Part shown: positions 18,993 to 31,648 of the stretch, in pieces
How the letters are laid out: each line of letters opens with the position of its first letter
How positions within the stretch are numbered: position 1 is the stretch's first letter
Assembly: GCF_019744875.1 (NCBI RefSeq)
Contig: NZ_JAIETU010000002.1
Span: 868,001-932,000 of the forward strand
Direction of reading: 5' to 3'
DNA: 64,000 nt
Origin: Hyphomicrobium sp.
GTDB lineage: Bacteria; Pseudomonadota; Alphaproteobacteria; Rhizobiales; Hyphomicrobiaceae
Position numbers and translations under genes: made by a program
Notes under the pieces: model-generated
What the model was told of the DNA's origin: nothing
The model's input: only the letters and a program-made list of their open reading frames with translations
The model's database searches: none

Positions 18993-19642
18993 TTCTGCTC
19001 CGAGGCTTTGGCCTTCACGTCGGCGAAGCGTACGTCCAGGGCCTCAACGGCCGCCTTGGTCAGCACAAGCTTCTCGCGGCGCAGGATGTCGTAGACGTTG
19101 ATGCCGGCGATCGGCAGCACGTCGATGTGCGGAATGTTGCGGGCCGCACGTGCGAAAGCGTCGTCGAGCGCCGCTCCGTCGATGATCAGCGCGCTCTTCC
19201 AGCCGAGGGTCGCGAACTGCTTCTTCAGGACGCCGGTCTTGCCTTCCGAGGAAGAGGCCGTGTCGATCACGATGACTTCGCCGGCCTTGGCCTTGGCGGA
19301 GAGAGCGTGACGAAGCGCGAGTGCGCGGAACTTCTTGGTCAGGTCGATGGCGTGGCTGCGCGGCTTGGGGCCGAACGCCTTGCCGCCGCCGCGCCACTGC
19401 GGAACAGACTTGTCACCGTGGCGAGCGCCGCCGGTACCCTTCTGCTTGTACATCTTCTTGCCGGTGACCGAGACTTCCGAACGGTCCTGGGCATGATGCG
19501 TGCCGGCCATGCGCTTGAGCTGCTGCCAGCGCACCATGCGATGCAGGATGTCCTTGCGCGGCTCGAGACCGAAAATGGCGTCGGCGAGTTCGATCTCGCC
19601 GGCCTTCTTGGCTTCGAGCGTGGTGACGTTAGCTTTCATCAC
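18989..19642 (-). CDS. rplD: 50S ribosomal protein L4
   Basis: 217 residues. The body has [20 protein letters not shown] and the long loop [23 protein letters not shown], typical of L4, which lines the exit tunnel. In E. coli L4 represses the S10 operon by attenuation in the leader; no leader is visible directly upstream of rpsJ here. It starts with two ATG codons overlapping the rplC stop. Confidence 0.97.
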   Translation of the reverse strand: MMKANVTTLEAKKAGEIELADAIFGLEPRKDILHRMVRWQQLKRMAGTHHAQDRSEVSVTGKKMYKQKGTGGARHGDKSVPQWRGGGKAFGPKPRSHAIDLTKKFRALALRHALSAKAKAGEVIVIDTASSSEGKTGVLKKQFATLGWKSALIIDGAALDDAFARAARNIPHIDVLPIAGINVYDILRREKLVLTKAAVEALDVRFADVKAKASEQK

Positions 19643-20331
19643 GCCTTCTCCTTGGCAGCAGGCTTGAACGCGCCGGGCTTCGGCACGTCGGCGTGAGCCT
19701 TCTTCTTGACGGCATCGCGGACGACAACCCAGCCGCCCTTGGAGCCGGGAACCGCACCGCGGATCATCAGCAGGCCGCGCTCGACGTCGATCTTGGCGAC
19801 GACGAGGTTCTGGGTGGTGATGCGCTCATCACCCATGTGGCCGGCCATCTTCTTGCCCTTGAACACCTTGCCGGGGTCCTGGCGCTGACCGGTCGAGCCG
19901 TGCGAGCGATGGACCACCGAGACGCCGTGCGTGGCGCGAAGGCCGCCGAAGTTCCAGCGCTTCATGGCGCCCTGGAAACCCTTACCCTGGCTGGTGCCCG
20001 TCACGTCGACGAACTGGCCCGGCACGAAATGGTCGGCCGTGATCTCGGCGCCCACCTCGATCAGGTTCTCGGGGCTGACCCGGAACTCCGCAAGCTTACG
20101 CTTCGGCTCGACGTTGGCGACCGCGAAGGTGCCACGCTCGGACTTCGTGAGGCGAGACGGCTTGCGCGTGCCAGCACCGACCTGGATGGCCGTGTAGCCG
20201 TGCTTGTCGTCGGTGCGCTGTGAGAGAACCTGAAGCTTTTCCATCTTCAGGACCGTCACGGGCACATGCTCACCTGCATCCGTGAAGATGCGGGTCATGC
20301 CGACTTTCTGTGCAATCACTCCGGAACGCAT
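19639..20331 (-). CDS. rplC: 50S ribosomal protein L3
   Basis: 230 residues. The N-terminal [27 protein letters not shown] and the central [25 protein letters not shown], which includes the methylated Gln region, identify L3, an early assembly protein near the peptidyl transferase centre. It lies 65 nt after rpsJ. Confidence 0.98.
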   Translation of the reverse strand: MRSGVIAQKVGMTRIFTDAGEHVPVTVLKMEKLQVLSQRTDDKHGYTAIQVGAGTRKPSRLTKSERGTFAVANVEPKRKLAEFRVSPENLIEVGAEITADHFVPGQFVDVTGTSQGKGFQGAMKRWNFGGLRATHGVSVVHRSHGSTGQRQDPGKVFKGKKMAGHMGDERITTQNLVVAKIDVERGLLMIRGAVPGSKGGWVVVRDAVKKKAHADVPKPGAFKPAAKEKA

Positions 20332-20396
20332 TTGTTCGCATTCCTTCCTTCAATTATCGCAGCCAACACGGTGGAGACCGGCCGGCGCGGCATCTT

Positions 20397-20705
20397 CTAG
20401 AGCTTAATTTCCACGTCCACGCCTGCGGCCAGGTCGAGCTTCATCAGCGCGTCGACCGTCTGAGGAGTCGGATCTACGATGTCCAACATGCGCTTGTGGG
20501 TGCGCATCTCGAACTGTTCGCGACTCTTCTTGTCGACGTGCGGAGAGCGGTTGACCGTGAAGCGCTCGATGCGCGTCGGCAGGGGAATCGGTCCCCGAAC
20601 CTCGGCGCCGGTGCGCTTCGCCGTGTTCACGATTTCCCGCGTCGATGCATCGAGAATTCGATGATCGAACGCTTTCAATCGGATGCGGATGTTTTGGCCG
20701 TTCAT
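20397..20705 (-). CDS. rpsJ: 30S ribosomal protein S10
   Basis: 102 residues. [22 protein letters not shown] and [21 protein letters not shown] are characteristic; the loop includes residues that bind NusB in antitermination. It follows tuf by about 80 nt and starts the S10 group. The gap is too short for an E. coli-type S10 leader. Confidence 0.98.
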   Translation of the reverse strand: MNGQNIRIRLKAFDHRILDASTREIVNTAKRTGAEVRGPIPLPTRIERFTVNRSPHVDKKSREQFEMRTHKRMLDIVDPTPQTVDALMKLDLAAGVDVEIKL

Positions 20706-20784
20706 TGTATCGAACCCGCTAAATGAGAGAAGCGCTCTTAGTCCGGCGTTTCCGCCGCCCTCTCGAGCGCCTCTCTATTTTCCG

Positions 20785-21993
<1,209 letters not shown>

Positions 21994-22081
21994 CGTAGCC
22001 TCTCCTTAAGCTCGTTCTCATCTTTGCCCGGATCAACCGGATCTCATCGCCTCAACTGGGGCCCCTTCCGAGGCCGCCGGC

Positions 22082-24172
<2,091 letters not shown>

Positions 24173-24255
24173 CAGTCTCTATCCTTTGCGCTGCAGTTGC
24201 ACATCGCAACCGCGCTTGCATTGCTTGCAGCCGCCGAATGGCGACCGCGATCGAA

Positions 24256-24726
24256 TTACCAGCGGTAGTGAGAGAACGCCCGGTTGGCGTCCGCCATCTT
24301 GTGGGTGTCTTCACGCTTCTTGACGGCCGTGCCGCGGTTTGCCGATGCGTCGAGCAGCTCGCCCGACAGACGCTCGACCATGGTGTTCTCGTTGCGAGCG
24401 CGCGCAGCCGTGATGATCCAGCGGATCGCCAGCGCCTGACGGCGCTCGGAGCGAACTTCAACCGGCACCTGGTACGTTGCACCGCCGACGCGACGCGAAC
24501 GAACTTCAACCGCCGGCATGACGTTCTCGAGAGCCTGATGGAACATGGCGATCGGATCCGACTTCGCCTTCTGCTCCATGCGCTCGAGAGCGCCATACAC
24601 GATGCGCTCGGCGACCGACTTCTTGCCGTGAGACATGACGGCGTTCATGAACTTGGTCAGAACCAGATCCGCGAACTTCGGATCCGGATTGACTTCGCGC
24701 TTCTCTGCACTGTGACGACGGGACAT
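24256..24726 (-). CDS. rpsG: 30S ribosomal protein S7
   Basis: 156 residues. [24 protein letters not shown] at the start and the [23 protein letters not shown] segment are typical. S7 organises the small-subunit head and contacts E-site tRNA; in E. coli it represses translation of the str operon. It lies between rpsL and fusA. Confidence 0.98.
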   Translation of the reverse strand: MSRRHSAEKREVNPDPKFADLVLTKFMNAVMSHGKKSVAERIVYGALERMEQKAKSDPIAMFHQALENVMPAVEVRSRRVGGATYQVPVEVRSERRQALAIRWIITAARARNENTMVERLSGELLDASANRGTAVKKREDTHKMADANRAFSHYRW

Positions 24727-24850
24727 GTGTCCTAGCCCTTCGCTTCAATATCTTCGGCTCACACCCGGGCGAGCCACCTGGAACCTTCGAGATCTCCGGA
24801 TCTCACCGCTTCTCAGGCGGCTCGTCCGGGATACTCCAGCGATGCGGAGC

Positions 24851-25222
24851 CTACTTAGGCCGCTTCGCACCGTATTTCGAACGACGCTGCTTGCGGTTGG
24901 CGACGCCCTGAGTATCGAGCACGCCACGCAGAATGTGATAACGGACGCCGGGCAAGTCCTTGACGCGGCCGCCGCGGATCAGGACCACCGAGTGCTCCTG
25001 AAGGTTATGGCCTTCGCCCGGAATGTAACCGATGACCTCGAAGCCGTTGGTGAGGCGGATCTTGGCGACCTTGCGGAGCGCCGAGTTCGGCTTCTTCGGC
25101 GTCGTCGTGTACACACGGGTGCAAACGCCACGCTTCTGCGGGCACGCTTCCATGTGACGCGACTTCTCGCGATAGACCTTCGGGTTCCGGGGTTTCCGGA
25201 TCAGCTGTTGTATCGTCGGCAT
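24851..25222 (-). CDS. rpsL: 30S ribosomal protein S12
   Basis: 123 residues from the ATG at 25222 ([12 protein letters not shown]). The frame stays open further upstream, but that part is not S12. The decoding-centre segments [11 protein letters not shown] and [13 protein letters not shown] carry the wild-type Lys residues whose changes give streptomycin resistance, so the sequence predicts a susceptible form. It is the first gene of the str operon, about 280 nt downstream of a promoter candidate. Confidence 0.98.
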   Translation of the reverse strand: MPTIQQLIRKPRNPKVYREKSRHMEACPQKRGVCTRVYTTTPKKPNSALRKVAKIRLTNGFEVIGYIPGEGHNLQEHSVVLIRGGRVKDLPGVRYHILRGVLDTQGVANRKQRRSKYGAKRPK

Positions 25223-25771
25223 CAACGCCCCGCTTCTCGTTCGGCTCCAGGCCAATTCGGCATCCCACCGGAATGCCGTCTCTTTTTCGTTTTGCGCCGC
25301 GCGTCCATGACACAGCATGCGCCAAACGAAAACTGCCGAGCCCCGGAGCCCCGGGGCCTGGCACGGAAAAAACCAGAGGATCCTCCGGTTTGCCCTTCGG
25401 CTCACCAGCGATCTTGGTCCGAAAATGTCCTCTGCTTTAGGGACGGCAGCGTTTAGGCAATGCGCATATGAAGCGCGAAGGCGGCCTACCACCTACCGTG
25501 AGAGTGGCGTTCCTATATACATTCAGGGATTCCCGGTCAACACCTTGTGGGCGAGTTGCTCGAAAGAATTGACTCCGCCATCCCTCGCCGCGCACTGGAG
25601 GCACTGACTTCCGTGCGACGCCACGGGCCGAAACGGTCCCCCGCGGCGTTCATCATACGAATGTCGCTTTTCAAGACAACATCAGGTTCTGCGGGCTCTG
25701 CTGTGCGGGGCGGCCTGCTTTCCAGCGTGAATACAGTTACGAAACTCTTCCTTCAGGCGCGGAGGGCCGAC
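25223..25771. other. Region between rpsL and the M48 protease gene
   Basis: No gene seen in 549 bases. It holds the leader and promoter candidate of the str operon on the minus strand and the 5' region of the protease gene on the plus strand. The part at 25661-25771 is open in the protease frame but is probably untranslated. Confidence 0.5.
25512..25540 (-). promoter_or_regulatory. Candidate sigma-70 promoter of the str operon
   Basis: On the minus strand, TTGACC (25540-25535) and TATAGG (25517-25512) are 17 bases apart, with TGTATATAG overlapping the -10. It predicts a leader of about 280 nt before rpsL. Confidence 0.55.
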
Positions 25772-26752
25772 ATGCTTCCCCTCGACGCATCCCTGCCCGG
25801 CGTCCAGTCCCGCCCCAATTTGACGCAGGCGGCGTTACTGCTTTCGGGCTTCGTCGTTTTGGTTGCCGTACCGACGGTATTGCTGTGGGGCGCGCCCGGT
25901 GCGCTCGCGGCCGCGGTACTTTTGGCTGCAATCTGGCCGCTGGCCGCCCGCATGCCACCCGAGGCGGTCATGCGGCTCTATCAGGCGACTCACGTCCCGC
26001 CGGACGACAGCCAGCTTTCCAGCCTCGTCGACGTGCTGTCCTACCGGGCGGCGCTGCCGCAACGGCCCGGCCTTTACGTCATTCCAAGCATGACGCTCAA
26101 CGCCTTCGCTGCGGGGACGCGTGAGAATTCGGCAATCGCGGTCACGGAAGGGTTGCTGCGGCGTCTATCGCTTTCCGAGACCGCAGGCGTGCTCGCTCAC
26201 GAGGTCGCCCATATCCGCAACAACGACCTTCTCGTGATGGGCCTTGCGGATGTGATCACCCGCGTTCTGCAGGTCATGAGTTACGTGGCGCTCGCGCTCG
26301 CGGTCTACAACGTGCTGGCGTTTCTGATGGGCAAGGATCCGATCTCGTGGTGGGCGGTGTTCTGCCTCTACCTGGCGCCCGCGCTCTCAAGCCTGTTCCA
26401 GCTTCGGCTGTCGCGCTCGCGCGAATTCCTGGCCGACGCGCACGCGGCGGACCTGACCGGCGATCCGGGCGCGCTCGCCTCGGCGCTGCGGCGGCTAGAG
26501 CCCTACACCGGGCATTTCTGGGAGGATCTGATGTTTCCAGTGCCGGCGCGGCGGGTTCCCCAGCCGTCGCTGCTGCGCTCCCATCCGGACACGGAGGACC
26601 GCATCGAGCGCCTGCTCTCGCGGACCGCTCCCGATCAGCCGGCCGGGCGGCACGATCCGCTCGTGATCATCGAGCAGCCGATGATGACCCTCGTCGGCTA
26701 TGGGCCGGGCGATATGCGCCCCCGCTACCGCTGGCCGGGGCTTTGGTTCTAG
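25772..26752 (+). CDS. M48-family zinc metalloprotease (HtpX-like)
   Basis: About 326 residues from the ATG at 25772, chosen because GGAGGG lies 5 nt upstream; an ATG at 25661 is in frame but has no such site. Two membrane segments near the N-terminus (about residues 20-60) are followed by the zinc site HEVAH (143-147) with the third ligand in SREFLADAHA. A second hydrophobic pair (about 165-215) lies between them, as in HtpX. The motif RPGLYVIPSMTLNAFAAG before the site is typical. HtpX-type enzymes degrade damaged inner-membrane proteins. The C-terminal end is an extra Pro-rich tail. It is divergent from rpsL. Confidence 0.85.
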   Translation: MLPLDASLPGVQSRPNLTQAALLLSGFVVLVAVPTVLLWGAPGALAAAVLLAAIWPLAARMPPEAVMRLYQATHVPPDDSQLSSLVDVLSYRAALPQRPGLYVIPSMTLNAFAAGTRENSAIAVTEGLLRRLSLSETAGVLAHEVAHIRNNDLLVMGLADVITRVLQVMSYVALALAVYNVLAFLMGKDPISWWAVFCLYLAPALSSLFQLRLSRSREFLADAHAADLTGDPGALASALRRLEPYTGHFWEDLMFPVPARRVPQPSLLRSHPDTEDRIERLLSRTAPDQPAGRHDPLVIIEQPMMTLVGYGPGDMRPRYRWPGLWF

Positions 26753-26982
26753 GATTCCCGTTGCTTGTATTGGAAGGGGTGAGGGGTTGGGAGGCTCGGC
26801 ACTTCTGTTCAGGGTTTCCCCCCCTAGCCTCCCCCACGTCGTGGCGCAGCCGCGCCTTTGGCACGAGGGGGCAGGGACACCGTTGTGGACGACGCCAAGG
26901 GCCCTCAACCGACCAGAGGAAGAGCGGGATGTGACGGCTGAGGCCATTGCAGACGCGCCCAATTGTTCGTATCAGCGCCAGC

Positions 26983-27960
26983 ATGGACAACACGATCCGC
27001 GATGCCCCGCCGATGCCCCGCTCGAGCCTGAAGCTCGACGCGATTCCCGACCTCGTCCAGCGCCTGCGCGCCGGTGAACGCCGTGCCATCGCGGCGGCCG
27101 TGACGGAGCTCGAAAAGCTCTCCACCAGCGCGCCACCCCTGCTCGAGGCGCTGCAGCCCTACCTCGGGCACGCGCTCGTGCTCGGCTTCACGGGGCCTCC
27201 GGGCGCCGGCAAATCCACGCTCGTCAACGCTGTCATCGCGCATGTGCGCTCGCAGGGCGGCACAGTCGGCGTGATCGCGGTCGATCCGTCGAGCCCGATC
27301 TCGGGTGGCGCGATTCTCGGCGACCGCATCCGCATGACGGCGGCGCTCGACGACGACGGCGTATTCGTGCGCTCGCTTGCGAGCCGCGGCTATCTCGGCG
27401 GTCTTTCGCCGGCGGCCGTGCGCGTCATCGATGCCCTCGATGCGGCAGGCTTCGACCTGGTTCTGCTCGAAACCGTCGGCACGGGCCAGAGCGAGATGGA
27501 CGTCGCGGAAGTGGCCGACGTGCGTGTCGTGATTTCGGCTCCCGGGCTCGGCGACGACATCCAGGCCATGAAATCCGGCCTGCTCGAAATTGCCGACATC
27601 CTGGTCGTCAACAAAGGCGACCGCGAGGGCGCGGAGCTGACGCTGCAGCAGCTTCTCGGCGCGCTTTCGATCCGCTCGATGCGCTCGCACATTCCCGTGC
27701 TCAAGACGACGGCGACAACCGGCGAAGGCGTGCCGGAACTCGTGACCGCCATGCGGGAGGTCGGCACGCGGGGCGCGGGCGCGGACCCGATGGCGCGGCG
27801 GCGGCGGCGGGCGCGCTATCTGATCGCGCGCGCGGCGGCCGACATTGTGGCGCGGCGCGTGAAAGAGGACAGCGGGCGTGAGGTCGACGGCCTTGCGGAC
27901 GAAGTTCTGTCTGGCCGGGTCAGCCCGGACGTGGCGGCGCGCAAGCTGCTGTCGAAGTAG
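26983..27960 (+). CDS. MeaB/ArgK-type G3E GTPase (mutase chaperone)
   Basis: About 325 residues. The P-loop GPPGAGKS (about residues 71-78), VDPSSPISGGAILGDRIRM, ETVGTGQSE and NKGD are the motifs of the MeaB/ArgK group, which protects and reloads B12-dependent acyl-CoA mutases. The start is uncertain: an in-frame TTG at 26947 follows GAGG closely, and another ATG lies at 27013. No mutase gene is in the window, so the partner (methylmalonyl- or ethylmalonyl-CoA mutase) would be encoded elsewhere. It stands alone, 230 nt after the protease gene. Confidence 0.88.
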   Translation: MDNTIRDAPPMPRSSLKLDAIPDLVQRLRAGERRAIAAAVTELEKLSTSAPPLLEALQPYLGHALVLGFTGPPGAGKSTLVNAVIAHVRSQGGTVGVIAVDPSSPISGGAILGDRIRMTAALDDDGVFVRSLASRGYLGGLSPAAVRVIDALDAAGFDLVLLETVGTGQSEMDVAEVADVRVVISAPGLGDDIQAMKSGLLEIADILVVNKGDREGAELTLQQLLGALSIRSMRSHIPVLKTTATTGEGVPELVTAMREVGTRGAGADPMARRRRRARYLIARAAADIVARRVKEDSGREVDGLADEVLSGRVSPDVAARKLLSK

Positions 27961-28048
27961 CTCCCGTCCCTCGTCTCGAAATTCGAGTCTCAAACTCGTG
28001 ACGCGCGTCCGCTTTCGCGGGCGGCGTATGCGTGATAGCGCGCCGCCG

Positions 28049-29050
28049 CTACCCCAATAGCGCGCGGACGCCCCAGCCGATCAGAAACATGAGCCCCATG
28101 CCGAGGGCGACGATCAGGCCGCGGTTGCGGCGGTAGACGGAATAGGCCACCGGCGGCTGCACGATGCGTTGCGTGGTGGCGACGCCGTTGTCTTCCGGCT
28201 CGGGAGCCGGTTCCGGCGCGACCGGTTCTGCGCGCAGCACGCGCGTCGGCTGATCTTCCGCGACGGCCGCATCCGGATCCTCGTCGATCCGCACCACGAT
28301 CACGGTGGTGTTGTCCTGATCGGGCCCCTGCTTGTCGTCCACGGCCGCGATCAGGCGCGCGGCCATGACCTCCGGGGTCTCGTCGCGGTTGGCGTAGACG
28401 ATGTCGCCGATCTCGTCGCCGTCGAGCGTGGCGATGCCGTCGCTCGCGAGAATGATCCAGTCTCCGGCCGCGAGCTTGTAGGGCTCACCCTGCAAATCCA
28501 CCAGTTCGAGCGCCTTGCCGGTCAGGGCCGAGCGCAGCGCGTTGCGGTAAGGGTTGCTCTGCGCGTCGGCGGCTGAGAGCTGGTTGCGGCGGACCTGGTC
28601 GTCGAGATAGGCGCCCAGCGAGTGATCCGCATTGAGACGGATGACCTCGGGCGCGCGAAACAGCAGCAGCAGCGAATCCCCGACGCTCACCCACGACAGG
28701 CCGGCGCGATCGATCCACGCGCCGATGAGCGTGCAGCCCATGCCGCGCAGCTTTCCGTTGGCCTGGACGTGCGAGGCGATGGCCTCGTTGCCGGCCTCAA
28801 GGCCGTGCTGAAGGCGCTCGGACAGCGCGCCGTCGCTGGCGGTGAAGGTCGACACGAATGTGCGGGAGGCGAGGTCGCCCGCGATTTCACCGCCGGCGTG
28901 GCCCCCCATTCCATCAGCAACCACCGCGAGCAGTCCATCGCCGCGGCTGGTGGCGGCTTGGGCTTCGGACGGCCAAATCTCGAATGCGTCTTCTTGATTT
29001 GAGCGCGTTCCGATCGTGGCTCGGGCAGCGCCTGCCACGAGCCATGTCAT
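28049..29050 (-). CDS. PP2C-family Ser/Thr protein phosphatase with C-terminal membrane anchor
   Basis: 333 residues. The PP2C metal-binding motifs are present: NQEDAFEI near residue 18, VVADGMGGHAGGE near residue 44, the ASDG of the third motif and GPDQDNTTVIVV near residue 240. After a Pro/Glu-rich linker, one membrane segment (LIVALGMGLMFLIGWGV) ends the protein, so the phosphatase is probably tethered to the inner membrane facing the cytoplasm. Its start overlaps the stop of the FHA gene by 4 nt (ATGA). It is the last gene of a three-gene unit and a natural antagonist of the kinase at 31.6 kb. Confidence 0.88.
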   Translation of the reverse strand: MTWLVAGAARATIGTRSNQEDAFEIWPSEAQAATSRGDGLLAVVADGMGGHAGGEIAGDLASRTFVSTFTASDGALSERLQHGLEAGNEAIASHVQANGKLRGMGCTLIGAWIDRAGLSWVSVGDSLLLLFRAPEVIRLNADHSLGAYLDDQVRRNQLSAADAQSNPYRNALRSALTGKALELVDLQGEPYKLAAGDWIILASDGIATLDGDEIGDIVYANRDETPEVMAARLIAAVDDKQGPDQDNTTVIVVRIDEDPDAAVAEDQPTRVLRAEPVAPEPAPEPEDNGVATTQRIVQPPVAYSVYRRNRGLIVALGMGLMFLIGWGVRALLG

Positions 29051-29676
29051 ACGTCGTCGACCTCGCTCGTCCAGCAGAAGTCAGGACCGCAGCAGGCGAC
29101 GAACCGGAACGTCGTGTTGCCGATGCGGAAGAGGTCGTTGGGCTTGAGCTCGGTGGGGGCGAGAACCGGCTTGCCGGCGAGGCGGACGAGGTTGGATTTG
29201 CCGCCGTGCTGCAAATAGAAGGTCCGCGTTTCCTCGTCGTAAGTGATGAAGGCGTGCTCCTCGCGCGAGATGCTGTCGTCGCCGAAGTCGAGGCAGACGC
29301 GCTGGCTCGGCGCGCGTCCGACGGAGTTCATGCCGACGTAAACCGGGCGGAAGCCGCCCCGGCCCGGTCCCTTGACGACGACGATCCAACCGGCAACCGG
29401 CTCGGTGTCGACGGTGCCTTCGCGGATGTACTGCGTTCTGGCCTGGTTCTGCATCTTCACGGTCGGCGCGCCCGGCGAGAAGCCGCCACCGCCCTGATTG
29501 GCGACGCCGACGAGGCGCGTGGTGCCGATGACGGAGCCGCCACGCGGGGGCTCAGCGCCGAGCGAGGTGGCGGGCGGGCTCTCCGCCACGTCGGGGCGCA
29601 TGACGAGCCGCGTGCGCTTGTTGGACTGGGCGTCGTCCTCGTCGTCATCCCCTGGGTAGCGCGGATCGTTGCTCAT
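29047..29676 (-). CDS. FHA-domain protein
   Basis: 209 residues. The N-terminal third is acidic, then Pro/Gly-rich and probably disordered, with Thr residues (TRLV, PTVKMQ) that could be phosphorylated. The FHA domain follows (about residues 105-195): VGRAPSQRVCL, DDSISREEHAFITYD and the Asn-bearing GGKSNLVRLAGKPV. FHA domains bind phosphothreonine. The domain ends with a cluster of three Cys in FRFVACCGPDFCW. It is translationally coupled to the PP2C gene and lies 165 nt after the VWA-FHA gene. It is likely an adaptor in the same phospho-signalling group. Confidence 0.85.
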   Translation of the reverse strand: MSNDPRYPGDDDEDDAQSNKRTRLVMRPDVAESPPATSLGAEPPRGGSVIGTTRLVGVANQGGGGFSPGAPTVKMQNQARTQYIREGTVDTEPVAGWIVVVKGPGRGGFRPVYVGMNSVGRAPSQRVCLDFGDDSISREEHAFITYDEETRTFYLQHGGKSNLVRLAGKPVLAPTELKPNDLFRIGNTTFRFVACCGPDFCWTSEVDDV

Positions 29677-29681
29677 CTCGG

Positions 29682-29791
29682 GTCTCCTCGGTCTCCCGGC
29701 CCGCGCGATTGGCCTATGCCGCGCTCTGCCGGGTCGCTCTCACTTGTCTCGTGTGTCTCGTGCCTTGGTGGTCTCGGGATCGTTCGTCTCG
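29682..29791. repeat. Iterated GTCTC(G/C) motif between the FHA and VWA-FHA genes
   Basis: GTCTCC at 29682 and 29691 and GTCTCG at 29746, 29755, 29771 and 29786 (+ strand) fill the 165-nt spacer. On the coding strand this reads as repeated CGAGAC or GGAGAC. No other feature was seen there. Confidence 0.5.
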
Positions 29792-29841
29792 GGCCTTCGT
29801 CGCCTCAGGTGTTCGTCGTGCTTCGGCGCCTTGCATTCGGT

Positions 29842-31404
29842 TTACGTCAGAAACTCCGTCTCGGCCCGGAAGCGCAGGCGAACCTCGCCCAGCTCCACCA
29901 TGTCGCCGTCGCTCAATTCACGGGATTTGTACTTCGTCTTGTTGACGACGACGCCGTTGCCGCCGCCGAGGTCGGTGATCACGAAGCGCCGGGTGTCGGC
30001 GTTGTAGTGCAGCACGGCGTGGCGGCGCGAGATCGAGTCGTTCTGAAGGCAGATGTCGTTGTCGCGGTGGCGGCCGACGCGCACGTTGGTGGTGCGGAGG
30101 GGATGGCGCGAGGCGTTGCCGTCGAGCATCTCCAGCCAGCCGTAGACGACGGGCTTGCCTTCCGCATCGCGCAGCAGCTCCCCCTCGCCGCCGTCCTGGG
30201 TCATCGGATCGTCGCTGTCGTCAAAGCTTGCCACCGTCGGCAACGCGTCGGCCGGTGCGGCGAGCACGGCGCCCTCGCCCCGGAGCCTCGCAAGAATCTC
30301 CTGGCCGTATGCCGCGAAGGCGACGATGCCGCCGCCGAGCAGCACGCCCAGCGCCACGACAATGAACGAGTTGTCCTCGGCCCAGTCCGAGATTGCCTCG
30401 AAGGTGCCTTTCGGCTCGGGCTCCGGCTCCGACGAGCGCTCGAACGTCGGCCGGTCTCCGGGCGGGGGCGCGGCGGCGGGCAAGACCACCTTCTCTTCGG
30501 CGACGAGCGTCTTGCCGTCGGTCAGCTCCGCCTTGAACTCGATGGGCTGGGGCCCGGCTGGGCCCTTGAGGGTCACGATGGCCTTGCCGCCGTTCTCCAG
30601 CACCTCGCCTGCGAACCGGTTCGTCACGAGGTCCTTGGCGAAATCCTTGGCGGCCGGGCCCTGCTTCACCTCGACGGCCGAGCCGCCGGTGTCCTCGGCG
30701 AGGCGGGTGAGCTTCTGGAACTGGGGGCGCGCATTGCGGTCGTCATAGAAGCCAAGCACGTGGATGACGACGCCCGCATCCTTGGCGGCCTTCACCACCT
30801 GGTCGTGGCTGTAGCCCGTGTCGTCCGATGCGCCGTCGGCCAGGATGACGAGAGCCTTGCGGTCGCCGGTCTCCTTGGCCAGCGCCTCGACTGCCTGAAG
30901 GGCCGTCTTGTAGAGTTGTATGGTCGCCGTCTGTGGCTTGATGGCGATGATCTGGCGGACGAACTCGGCCTTCGACGTCCCGGAATCGGCCACCAGCGCG
31001 AGGTCGTTGGCGAAGGTGTAGGCCATGAAACGGCGCTTGCCGACGCGCTGGTCGGTGAACGTCACGACGGCATCGCCCATCTGGGCGAGCGTGGTGCGCC
31101 GGCTGTTCGGCATGATCTGCATCAGGTAGGCGGTCGTGGTGGTCTGCTCGGCCGGATTGAAGACCTCGAACTTCGTGTCGAGCGGCGTCTTTTCACCTTT
31201 GATGGTGGCCTTAAGATCCTTGAAAACGGCCGCCCCGGAGGCCCGCACGTCGCACGTCACGGTGCCCTGCCCGGCGCCCGTGGCTGGTTCCTGGCATTTT
31301 ACGGAAAGCTTGGGGTCCGCGGCGCCCGCGACCGGCGATCCTAGAACGGAGAGCAGCACGCCAATCGCCACAACCGCTTCGCGCTGCCTCAGTCGGCGCC
31401 GCAT
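29842..31404 (-). CDS. Membrane protein with periplasmic VWA-like domain and cytoplasmic FHA domain
   Basis: 520 residues. A signal sequence (VVAIGVLLSVLGSPVAGAA) is followed by a beta-rich region, a VWA-like domain (about 75-240), a Pro/Glu linker, one membrane segment (FIVVALGVLLGGGIVAFAAYG, about 345-365) and a C-terminal FHA domain with VGRHRDNDICLQNDSISRRHAVLHYN. The VWA metal site is degenerate: the first motif DxSxS is replaced by a stretch containing MPNSRR, while the later Asp in LADGASDD remains. The layout suggests an external or periplasmic sensor coupled to an internal phosphothreonine reader. It is the first gene of the FHA/PP2C unit, divergent from the kinase gene. Confidence 0.85.
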   Translation of the reverse strand: MRRRLRQREAVVAIGVLLSVLGSPVAGAADPKLSVKCQEPATGAGQGTVTCDVRASGAAVFKDLKATIKGEKTPLDTKFEVFNPAEQTTTTAYLMQIMPNSRRTTLAQMGDAVVTFTDQRVGKRRFMAYTFANDLALVADSGTSKAEFVRQIIAIKPQTATIQLYKTALQAVEALAKETGDRKALVILADGASDDTGYSHDQVVKAAKDAGVVIHVLGFYDDRNARPQFQKLTRLAEDTGGSAVEVKQGPAAKDFAKDLVTNRFAGEVLENGGKAIVTLKGPAGPQPIEFKAELTDGKTLVAEEKVVLPAAAPPPGDRPTFERSSEPEPEPKGTFEAISDWAEDNSFIVVALGVLLGGGIVAFAAYGQEILARLRGEGAVLAAPADALPTVASFDDSDDPMTQDGGEGELLRDAEGKPVVYGWLEMLDGNASRHPLRTTNVRVGRHRDNDICLQNDSISRRHAVLHYNADTRRFVITDLGGGNGVVVNKTKYKSRELSDGDMVELGEVRLRFRAETEFLT

Positions 31405-31648
31405 GCATGCGTCTCCAGGTATCGTCCGTGGATCGAAGGATTCATCTTACGCTGACGATGTGGGGGGTTCAACATCGCCAATCCGGCGTCCACGGCCTCG
31501 TCGGCATTAGCGTTATCGGGCAAAATGCGGTGCAATCCTCCCTGCCCTTATCTCATCCGGAGGAACACAGAGTAACCCTTTCCGGCTCAAGGCGAATGAG
31601 GCATGGTGCTTGCGCATCCGGGCCGACGCGTGAGGAGGGCGCCGCTCA

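Noticed and set aside
26829-26873. Imperfect inverted repeat CCCCCACGTCGTG...CACGAGGGGG between the M48 and MeaB-type genes
   Set aside because: The stem needs a 3-nt bulge and has no T-run; not reported as a terminator.
28858-31344. An 828-residue plus-strand frame over the PP2C/FHA/VWA genes
   Set aside because: Antisense to three genes with clear domains; composition is that of a shadow frame.
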